The position numbers were made by a program, and so were the translations under genes. Positions 16,393 through 22,908 of a stretch of DNA of 64,000 nt are shown here, one piece after another (positions within the stretch are counted from its first letter, which is position 1; each line of letters starts with the position of its first letter). The notes beneath the pieces are model-generated. The model was not told the origin of the DNA, did no database searches, and was given only the letters and a program-made list of their open reading frames with translations. The DNA is from Sulfurovum sp. TSL6 (lineage in GTDB: Bacteria; Campylobacterota; Campylobacteria; Campylobacterales; Sulfurovaceae): NCBI RefSeq assembly GCF_019972115.1, contig NZ_BPFJ01000003.1:310001-374000 (forward strand). Direction: 5' to 3'.

Positions 16393-17013
16393 TCACCTCT
16401 CATACCCAATTTTTCCATCATACAGAGCTTTCTCCAAAGTGACTAAAAAACCGAATGCCGGATGTTTGAATTGGCCATGACGAAGAATATCCCAATGCTC
16501 CTTTAAGTACTCCTGCAAGAACCGGACAACATGCTTCAGTAAAATGATCTTATACCCTTTTGTTTTTTTTTCGGGCATTATCGAACCGAAGGCCATCAGA
16601 CGTATCCGATGCCCTGCCTGTGTAGTTGTCTCACCTGTTCGCAGCAAACTTCTTACCACCTGATCCACATCTGAAGCAGGACAACAGCCAAATCGAGTCA
16701 ACATTGTTCGAAGCACGATAGGATCTTTAGCATTTTGGTTGATCTCCGCACGGCCTTCTTTTACCTCTGCAACGATCATCTCCGTATGATCGGTTGAACA
16801 TGCCAGTTTCTGATCTGTCGCAAATATTGTTTCCAGGCCTCTCTTGCCCGGGATCAATCTCCCGGCTCCAGGGAAGCGCAATGCAAGAACATCAAGATCG
16901 GTAACCATCCGATAGCCCCCTTCCTCGACAGCCTCGATGACCGGATATTCGGTCACTGTAAAATATCCGTTGATGTAGAGATAGGCCTCCACTATGGCAA
17001 CTGCATTATCCAT
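16393..17013 (-). CDS. Unknown protein with a possible PD-(D/E)XK nuclease core
   Basis: 206 residues, no signal and no membrane helix. MVTDLDVLALRFPG (about 36-49) and, after a loop, EMIVAEVKEGRAEIN (about 79-93) give the D...ExK spacing of PD-(D/E)XK endonuclease-like folds. The C-terminal half is basic and helical (KIILLKHVVRFLQEYLKEHWDIL). I do not recognise a named family. It is the first gene of a two-gene operon with the YHS-LOG fusion. GC-rich codon use sets the pair apart from the AT-rich genes around it. A 8-bp inverted repeat (ATCAACAA at 17043, TTGTTGAT at 17074) lies in its promoter region. Confidence 0.5.
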   Translation of the reverse strand: MDNAVAIVEAYLYINGYFTVTEYPVIEAVEEGGYRMVTDLDVLALRFPGAGRLIPGKRGLETIFATDQKLACSTDHTEMIVAEVKEGRAEINQNAKDPIVLRTMLTRFGCCPASDVDQVVRSLLRTGETTTQAGHRIRLMAFGSIMPEKKTKGYKIILLKHVVRFLQEYLKEHWDILRHGQFKHPAFGFLVTLEKALYDGKIGYER

Positions 17014-17127
17014 TCTTCCCTCCCTCTACCCATTGATAGAGCATCAACAAGTGTCTTGCTGTTATCTTTATATTTGTTGATCTACGGTGTTGTGTGTGAT
17101 CTTCCATCGGTAACCTCTCTAAATTTG

Positions 17128-17568
17128 CTAATCTTTTGGACGCTTAAATATAAAGTGTGCGACTGATTTAGCTTTTCCCCCCGCTCTCTGGATTTCAATA
17201 CTGATAGTATAATGTGCAGCTTGATGCATAGTAAAATAATTACCATAACTTAATAATACATCATGCATTGGCTCAAGATCTTTAGTAGTTCCTTTCATGC
17301 CTAATAATGCTACAGTAGTCTTGAGCTTGGCATTAGTGATACGCTTTCCTGATTTGGTGTCAAATATCGCAATTACTATATGATAGCTATGCTCTTCATC
17401 TGTAGCCCCTCCGTGCATAATGCCATACTTCTGTGTGAGTTGCGCAGGAATAACACCAAGATAAATACTCATATCATCAATTATTTGATGGCGCTGTGCA
17501 TGATCAGCCAAAACTAAATTTGTACCAAACATTAAAAATAAGAAAATAAATAATTTTTTATATAACAT
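17128..17568 (-). CDS. Secreted Ig-like/YtkA-like protein of the metal regulon
   Basis: 146 residues from the ATG at 17568 (MLYKKLFIFLFLMFGTNLVLA is the signal peptide). A GTG 15 bases further upstream is also open, but it lies inside the AAAGGATGG ribosome site, so the ATG is preferred. The mature protein starts DHAQRHQIIDD and shows a beta-rich pattern (YHIVIAIFDTKSGKRITNAKLKTTVALLG; HYTISIEIQRAG) like small YtkA/FixH-type domains. His and Met are scattered (MHGGATDEEHSYH, MHDVLLSYGNYFTMHQAAH) and could bind copper. The function is unknown. It is driven by metal-box promoter P6. Confidence 0.65.
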   Translation of the reverse strand: MLYKKLFIFLFLMFGTNLVLADHAQRHQIIDDMSIYLGVIPAQLTQKYGIMHGGATDEEHSYHIVIAIFDTKSGKRITNAKLKTTVALLGMKGTTKDLEPMHDVLLSYGNYFTMHQAAHYTISIEIQRAGGKAKSVAHFIFKRPKD

Positions 17569-17596
17569 TATCCATCCTTTCACTAAAGTTATATCT

Positions 17597-17628
17597 AGTC
17601 TACTACCAAAGTGTGTATTTGGTGTGCA
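17597..17628 (-). promoter_or_regulatory. Metal-box promoter P6 (secreted Ig-like protein)
   Basis: Minus-strand half-sites TGCACAC (from 17628) and TACACAC (from 17617) lie 11 bp apart, with -10 TAGACT (17602-17597). It faces away from P7, and both lie in the same 130-base divergent spacer. Confidence 0.65.
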
Positions 17629-17642
17629 TTACGTATATAAAT

Positions 17643-17674
17643 TACACGTAGACTGCACATGAAATATTTATAAT
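17643..17674 (+). promoter_or_regulatory. Metal-box promoter P7 (porin-cytochrome operon)
   Basis: TACACGT at 17643 and TGCACAT at 17654 lie 11 bp apart, with a consensus -10 TATAAT at 17669-17674. The porin start is at 17702 with an AAGGAG ribosome site. Confidence 0.6.
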
Positions 17675-17701
17675 GAAATATGAAGCAGTAAGGAGTATTG
17701 T

Positions 17702-18832
17702 ATGAAAAAGTTAATGGCTAGTATTGCACTAACTTCGATGATGACATCAACACTTTTAGTAGCAGAAATACAGAATGTTGATATAAAACAGTTACGTGAA
17801 GATGTAGACGCCTTGAAAGCAAGAGATAAACAAATTGAATATCATTCAATGTCTGCTTTTCAATTGGCAGGCTACGCTTCTCTTGACTATATAAATGAAG
17901 AGAATGAAGATGGATCCTTCTCTGAGCTTAAGTTCTCCCCTTTATTACTTTACACATATGGTGATATCTTTCTGTTTGAAGCTGAAGTAGAATTTGAGAT
18001 CAATGATGAAGGTGAAACTGAAACTAACCTTGAATATGCTGCAGGTACATTCTTTATCAATGATTATATGGGGTTACAAGTAGGGAAGTTTTTGTCACCT
18101 ATAGGACAGTTTGTACAAAACTTACATCCTTCCTGGATCAATAAACTTCCAAGTGCCCCAGTCGGCTTTGGTCATGATGGGGCAGCACCTTCTTCCAATA
18201 TTGGTATTGCACTTCGGGGAGGTTTGCCGAAAATGGGAGACATACGAAGTAACTATACTATTTTTGTGGCAAATGCACCGAGCTTTGGTGTAGCAGATGA
18301 TGGTGACGTGATAATTGATACCGAGGCTAAAACAGACGTTAGTGATGCAACTATGACAATTGGTGGACGTTATGCTATTAATCCTTTGGGAAATATGGAA
18401 ATTGGCGTTTCTTTGGCAACTGGAGAAGTTGAAGAGGAATTACCCTCAGAAGAAACTGTTGTACGTGATTACGATGTATTTGGAACAGATATAATGTATA
18501 ACATTAATGCTCTCAATTTAAAAGCTGAGTATATCCAACAAAAAATTGGTGAAAATACTTTGAGTACATTAGAGGGTGGCACATGGAGAGCATGGTATGC
18601 TCAGGCAGCCTATCAATTTTCATCGGTGAACCTTGAACCCGTAGTTCGTTACAGTGATTATCATAATCCTGAGACCGACCGCAACCAATGGGCACTTGGA
18701 TTGAACTATCTTTTTGCTAATAATCTGATCGCCAAAGTTGCATATGAGTTCAATGAGGATGAAGATGATACAGCAATTGATTCACATGCGAATAACGATC
18801 GTTTCCTTGTACAGTTTGCAATTGGTTTTTAG
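17702..18832 (+). CDS. Outer-membrane porin (OprO/P-like or similar beta-barrel)
   Basis: 376 residues with signal peptide MKKLMASIALTSMMTSTLLVA. A short coiled-coil segment (DIKQLREDVDALKARDKQIEY) precedes a barrel of alternating polar and hydrophobic strands rich in Asp/Glu, ending in RFLVQFAIGF with the C-terminal Phe needed for BAM insertion. Segments such as FLSPIGQFVQNLHPSWINKLPSAP resemble the phosphate-selective porin O/P family. Under promoter P7 it may change metal or ion permeability of the outer membrane. The following cytochrome gene starts 9 bases after its stop. Confidence 0.75.
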   Translation: MKKLMASIALTSMMTSTLLVAEIQNVDIKQLREDVDALKARDKQIEYHSMSAFQLAGYASLDYINEENEDGSFSELKFSPLLLYTYGDIFLFEAEVEFEINDEGETETNLEYAAGTFFINDYMGLQVGKFLSPIGQFVQNLHPSWINKLPSAPVGFGHDGAAPSSNIGIALRGGLPKMGDIRSNYTIFVANAPSFGVADDGDVIIDTEAKTDVSDATMTIGGRYAINPLGNMEIGVSLATGEVEEELPSEETVVRDYDVFGTDIMYNINALNLKAEYIQQKIGENTLSTLEGGTWRAWYAQAAYQFSSVNLEPVVRYSDYHNPETDRNQWALGLNYLFANNLIAKVAYEFNEDEDDTAIDSHANNDRFLVQFAIGF

Positions 18833-18841
18833 GAGAAAAAG

Positions 18842-19126
18842 ATGAAAAATATATTAAAAATAACAACAATTACTACGCTATTGCTTGCGGCAATGGGAAC
18901 AACTTCTGTAGCAAATGAAAATACTGATAATACTGAAAATGGTGCACAACTTTGGGCTGATACTTGTATGCGTTGTCATAATTTACGAACCATATCGGAT
19001 CGTAGTAAAAGTAATTGGTCAATTTCTATGAGCCATATGCGTGTTCGTGCTGGACTTACAGGGCAAGAGACAAAAGACATTTTGGCTTTTATTTTGGCGT
19101 CTAAAGTAGCAGAGGATACAAAGTAA
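18842..19126 (+). CDS. Small exported monohaem cytochrome c
   Basis: 94 residues: signal peptide (MKNILKITTITTLLLAAMGTTSVA) and a haem motif CMRCH (C42, C45, H46) after GAQLWADT. The rest (SIRMSHMRVRAGLTGQE-like helix and DILAFILASKV tail, approximate) fits a minimal class I cytochrome fold; MSHMRVR offers Met ligands. It sits directly behind the porin gene under P7, so it is expected to rise with copper. It may carry electrons for periplasmic Cu(I) oxidation; no oxidase gene is nearby, so this is speculation. Confidence 0.78.
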   Translation: MKNILKITTITTLLLAAMGTTSVANENTDNTENGAQLWADTCMRCHNLRTISDRSKSNWSISMSHMRVRAGLTGQETKDILAFILASKVAEDTK

Positions 19127-19316
19127 ATCACTCAACTCTTTAGTTTAGTGTCAGTTTCAGGTGAAAGAGTATGTCCATTTTTCACCGTTTGATAATTGTC
19201 TTGAGAATTAGGTGTTGTATACAAAAATACATTCAAGGATATTTATTTTTTAAAACGTTATTATCTAAAAGCTAGCCAAGGGAGGATTGGTCTCCTTTGG
19301 TTTGTTAGACATCTAG

Positions 19317-19937
19317 TTACTCTGTTTCATCTTTACTTGCCAAAGAAGAGGCAATTAGCCCTAATTTGTTGTCGATAGACTCTAGATTTCTGTTTACTTT
19401 TAAAAAAATGGTGTTGTTTCTGCCTTTTAGAGCATCCGATAAATCATGGGCTGCACTATTCTTAGTATTCATGTATTTCATGTAACGTAAATCAAGTATA
19501 GATACATCCTCACCATTTTTTTTATTCCTGAGTGGAGTTCGGTATGTATATTTAGCCCTAATGGAGAAGTTGTTATTTATTTGTGAGATAAGTCCTTTAT
19601 ATTGACCGGCTTGAAATCTCAATTCTTTTCCAGGTGCTAGTACAGGGATTTTTGAATTCATGAATTTTGAAGAATCAACAGGTTCAGGCGAATCAAGCCC
19701 CCAACAGTTAATTGGTATTGGATTCGAAAACTCAATGTCCCTAGCTGCACCTGAGCCATGATTACATATTACCAAATCAATTACAGTTTGAACATCAGGA
19801 CTGGGTTCATAATAGATTACAATGCTAGGTTTGGACTGTCTATAAATTGCGAGATAAGCAGTACCTACAGCAAGAAATGTTGCAATAGGGCTGACTATGT
19901 AAAATGCAATTTGAAAAGTTGCCGCATCATCGATCAT
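19317..19937 (-). CDS. Unknown membrane-anchored protein
   Basis: 206 residues. One N-terminal membrane helix (FQIAFYIVSPIATFLAVGTAYLAIY) is followed by a beta-rich soluble part (SIVIYYEPSPDVQTVIDLVICNHGSGAARDIEFS) that looks like an Ig-like domain often seen after a single TM in orphan proteins, and a coiled C-terminal region (NLESIDNKLGLIASSLASKDE). I know no named family. It stands alone on the minus strand between the metal island and the integrative element, so it may belong to either. Confidence 0.5.
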   Translation of the reverse strand: MIDDAATFQIAFYIVSPIATFLAVGTAYLAIYRQSKPSIVIYYEPSPDVQTVIDLVICNHGSGAARDIEFSNPIPINCWGLDSPEPVDSSKFMNSKIPVLAPGKELRFQAGQYKGLISQINNNFSIRAKYTYRTPLRNKKNGEDVSILDLRYMKYMNTKNSAAHDLSDALKGRNNTIFLKVNRNLESIDNKLGLIASSLASKDETE

Positions 19938-20450
19938 TTTTTGCTACCTTATTCCTGAATTTGTCTAACGATCTAATCGCCGAACAATTTGTCCTGTTAT
20001 TACTATATTTCCATATTAAGAGTATAGCAAAAATGTTCTATCTGTAAGGTCTTATAAAATATATGACTTTATGAGGTTTATCTTTTGCTTCACTATGGAA
20101 GCTCTTCATCTATTAATTTATTACATCCCAATCACACCAAAACTCCCCTAGGCTACAACAAATGATCCAATAGGTAGATATGTTCTTTTTTGTACTTCAT
20201 AATACCTAGCTCCATGTTTCCCGGTATCTATTGTATTGAAGACTTTTTAATAACAGAAGTGCGACTCTGTCAACAATTTACCAAATTATGACAGGCTAGA
20301 ATTTAGGACTTGAAATAATCTTCAATTTTTAACAAGAAATTATGACAAAAGGCAGTTGAAACCTTTTAAGATGCTCGTGTTTTGTGTAAAATAAACTATG
20401 TCTAATCAAAATTTATGATTATGACATAGTCCAAGGAAAGGAATATTGCT
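19938..20450. other. 513-base non-coding region with repeated TTATGACA elements
   Basis: No gene is seen. The hairpin-like CTTATAAA/TTTATGAG near 20051-20074 is a weak relative of the AAAACCTTAT terminators. An inverted repeat CTGTCA/TGACAG (20267-20272, 20289-20294) and three direct copies of (A/G)ATTATGACA occur at 20283, 20337 and 20416. The last sits in a second inverted repeat (ACTATGTC at 20397-20404 with GACATAGT at 20423-20430) just before the gene at 20451. Confidence 0.5.
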
Positions 20451-20846
20451 ATGCCAGACAAAAATATATTAGAACAAATATTGAGTAATACTGAAGAGGT
20501 TAAAGAGGTAGTTGTTACGAGGGAAAATGAAAGGCAACAGCGCATTGATGTTAAAAAAGAGAAGCGAAAAGAGCAGCTCAAAGAAGCACAAAAAAACTTT
20601 AAACAAATCAAAGCAAATGTGAAGCCTGAGTTGTATGATAAGATTAAAAACAGATGTGCAGATGGGAATATATCGGGATATCTGCTAAAGCTTATTGAAA
20701 ACGATTTAAGCAATACTCCATCATTATTTGAACCTTATACAGAGGATTGCAAGGAAAATCGTCAAGAGATAGAGAGCTTAAGAACCGAAATTAAAAAATT
20801 AAACAATATGAATTTTATTCAAAAGCTTCGTTGGCTATTTTTATGA
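20451..20846 (+). CDS. Unknown small coiled-coil protein
   Basis: 131 residues, highly charged, Lys/Glu-rich. Residues 1-55 and 95-118 have heptad-like helical character (NTEEVKEVVVTRENERQQRIDVKKEK; EIESLRTEIKKLNN). The middle part PELYDKIKNRCADGNISGYLLKLIENDL resembles small ribbon-helix-helix or plasmid-type accessory proteins but is too weak to assign. A hydrophobic tail (FIQKLRWLFL) ends it. An AAGGAAAGG ribosome site supports the start. It lies in the probable integrative element; the repeated TTATGACA elements upstream could be its operator. Confidence 0.5.
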   Translation: MPDKNILEQILSNTEEVKEVVVTRENERQQRIDVKKEKRKEQLKEAQKNFKQIKANVKPELYDKIKNRCADGNISGYLLKLIENDLSNTPSLFEPYTEDCKENRQEIESLRTEIKKLNNMNFIQKLRWLFL

Positions 20847-20890
20847 AGGATGACTCGTTAAAGCATTTACTGTACTTTGATGAGCTTGAT

Positions 20891-21154
20891 CTATTTTTCT
20901 GGTGACTCCACTAGAAGATTACAGATATCAATGTCTAAAACAAAAGCGATTTTCGCAAGGTGTTCTATATTGAAATGCTGACCTTTGTAAAAGATTTCAG
21001 CTCTAGAAACTATAGTAACAGATTTGTGTCCAATCAACTGAGACAACTGTAATTGAGATAAGCCTTTTTTTTCTCTTTCTTTTTTTACATTCAGTCCTAT
21101 ATCCCTATATAAACTGTCAACAAAATTCTCTGGTAGTGATTCTACATCTCGCAT
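20891..21154 (-). CDS. XRE-family HTH regulator
   Basis: 87 residues. The helix-turn-helix is IGLNVKKEREKKGLSQLQLSQLIGHKSVTIVSRAE (about 19-53), typical of Cro/CI-type repressors (here with SQLQLSQLIG as helix 2). No other domain is present. AAGGTG precedes the start. It is divergent from the large zinc-finger gene at 21241, and the spacer holds two copies of CTTG(T/C)TATAA, a likely operator shared by both. Confidence 0.85.
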   Translation of the reverse strand: MRDVESLPENFVDSLYRDIGLNVKKEREKKGLSQLQLSQLIGHKSVTIVSRAEIFYKGQHFNIEHLAKIAFVLDIDICNLLVESPEK

Positions 21155-21240
21155 GTTTCACCTTGTTATAAGAAGTTATTGAAGCTTAATGTTATATAGG
21201 TTATTATTCAACTTGCTATAACACATTAAGGGTGCAGGAT

Positions 21241-22383
21241 ATGCGAATAAAAACTAAAAATAGAAGCAAAACAAGCCATTTATCTACAGAAGAAATAGAA
21301 AATCTAAAATCAGAGTATTATGCGGGAGAAAATGTTAATGGACTTGTGAAAAAATATAACATAGATATATCAGCAAACAATCTGTGCTCTACTTTTCCAT
21401 TTGTATATTCCCTGAAGAAAATTTGCAAATATTGCAACTCTTTTATGTATTTGGTACCACCTCCAAAAAATGCTCAAAAAAGAGAAGAATATTTTTGCAC
21501 TACATGCCAGCATACTGAAAGTATTTTTGGCTGTGAATGTATACAGTGCATGAAGCTAAAACATGAGTTAAAACAGCAATCTGAGACAACAAGACTCCTA
21601 CAAAGAAAAAAGAAAAAAGATAGTACATTGAAAATACGTGAATATCCTAACTCACCATCTTTAGATATGCTATCAATAAAAGAAAAAGCCTATCTAGGAG
21701 CACTGTTGAGGGCGGGATTAGATAAGAAATATTTACTGATTGGAATGGATTATGGTATCCCCCAAGAACTTGCTCCAACACATGAGTATAGAGAATTGAT
21801 TGTTGCAGAGCTATTGGAAAGAAAAATAATCAGTTCCTATATTTCAAGTAATCAAATTTCTAGTGATATTATTGGGAAAATACTTTACGATATATGTATT
21901 AGTGATGTAAATAGAAATAAAGAAGACTTAATCACGTATTTAATGTATCCTGACAAAATATCTTTAAATGAGTATGGTAATACGATTATTTTATTGAGGG
22001 AAGTTCAGCTAAATGAGACAATTGAATATATGAAACTTACACTTCAGCAATTTGAATTGCCTACGTTTGAATCGGAGCGACGATATGAGCTATTATTTAT
22101 GCAAATACTCAATAGTTATTCACAGGCACAATTGTTTAATTTTATTTACAGTGCAATTAGAAATCAAGCAGCATATAGTAAAACTAGTAAGCAGAGGTAT
22201 ATACCTATTTCAAACTATATATACAAAAAAATTTCAGACCGATATGAACAGGCACGAACAAATAATTGGAAGATTACTAACTTTAGACGTGCTTGGGAAG
22301 GAAAGCAGACTGAGTTATCCAAGCTCGTCAGTAATAGGCTGCTTGATATAGGAGAATCTTCTTTCTATCAAGTGATTACATAG
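21241..22383 (+). CDS. Unknown protein with cysteine pairs (zinc-ribbon-like), element cargo
   Basis: 380 residues. A GTG nine bases upstream is in frame, but AAGGG sits at the right spacing for the ATG at 21241. The N-terminal part holds KICKYCNSF, FCTTCQHTESIFGCECIQCMK: cysteine pairs as in zinc ribbons (about residues 60-105). The remainder (about 130-380) is helical and has no motif I recognise (IKEKAYLGALLRAGLDKKYLLIGMD; QLFNFIYSAIRNQAAYSKTSKQRYIPISNYIYKKI). It is not a known transposase or nuclease from what I can see. Its place beside the recombinase operon, with a divergent XRE regulator, suggests cargo, possibly a defence or element-control gene. Confidence 0.5.
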   Translation: MRIKTKNRSKTSHLSTEEIENLKSEYYAGENVNGLVKKYNIDISANNLCSTFPFVYSLKKICKYCNSFMYLVPPPKNAQKREEYFCTTCQHTESIFGCECIQCMKLKHELKQQSETTRLLQRKKKKDSTLKIREYPNSPSLDMLSIKEKAYLGALLRAGLDKKYLLIGMDYGIPQELAPTHEYRELIVAELLERKIISSYISSNQISSDIIGKILYDICISDVNRNKEDLITYLMYPDKISLNEYGNTIILLREVQLNETIEYMKLTLQQFELPTFESERRYELLFMQILNSYSQAQLFNFIYSAIRNQAAYSKTSKQRYIPISNYIYKKISDRYEQARTNNWKITNFRRAWEGKQTELSKLVSNRLLDIGESSFYQVIT

Positions 22384-22473
22384 CGTTTAAGATATTGGTA
22401 AATTGAGAACAAGCATCAAAAGTATTAAATGTCCTTTCTGTGTAAAAGTTACAGGAAATAATATATTTACAAC

Positions 22474-22908
22474 CTAATTTTTCGTTTGTCTTCTGTCGAC
22501 CGTTGGTAACGGCTTGTCAAGCTCATCTTCTGTCACGCCTTTCGCATAAGAATTGTACGACCATCGAGAGAACTGAGCAAGTAAATCCTGGTTCTCACGT
22601 ATTAGTCTTGCATTCTGTGCTTCTACTCGCTCATATCTTTGTTGAAGTACATCATATTCTATTTTATTTTTTTTCTTAGTATCTCCTGAATCTTTAAATC
22701 TATCTTGGACTGATTTATAAGCAGATTTTATTCTAGGGTGTTTCGCAAGTGTTTGACGTGTGTAATGCTCTTTTAGACGTAATTCAACCTCAGATATTAG
22801 ATCATTCCATGTTAATTTTCCAGACCATCCATCGGTAATATCAGCTATGATATCTATATCATCATCAGTTAAGTTTTTTGAGCGTTCTCGTTTTTCTTTT
22901 TGTATCAT
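22474..22908 (-). CDS. Small partner of the recombinase trio
   Basis: 144 residues, soluble. Residues 14-50 read DDDIDIIADITDGWSGKLTWNDLISEVELRL and then YTRQTLAKHPRIKSAYKSVQDRF, a putative DNA-binding helical segment, followed by a coiled coil (YDVLQQRYERVEAQNARLIRENQDLL). Small proteins of this sort are the last gene of three-recombinase cassettes (TnpC in Tn554; GmtX in gamma-mobile-trio elements is a possible analogue). The start overlaps the upstream recombinase by 4 bases. A function in recombination control is inferred from position. Confidence 0.55.
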   Translation of the reverse strand: MIQKEKRERSKNLTDDDIDIIADITDGWSGKLTWNDLISEVELRLKEHYTRQTLAKHPRIKSAYKSVQDRFKDSGDTKKKNKIEYDVLQQRYERVEAQNARLIRENQDLLAQFSRWSYNSYAKGVTEDELDKPLPTVDRRQTKN

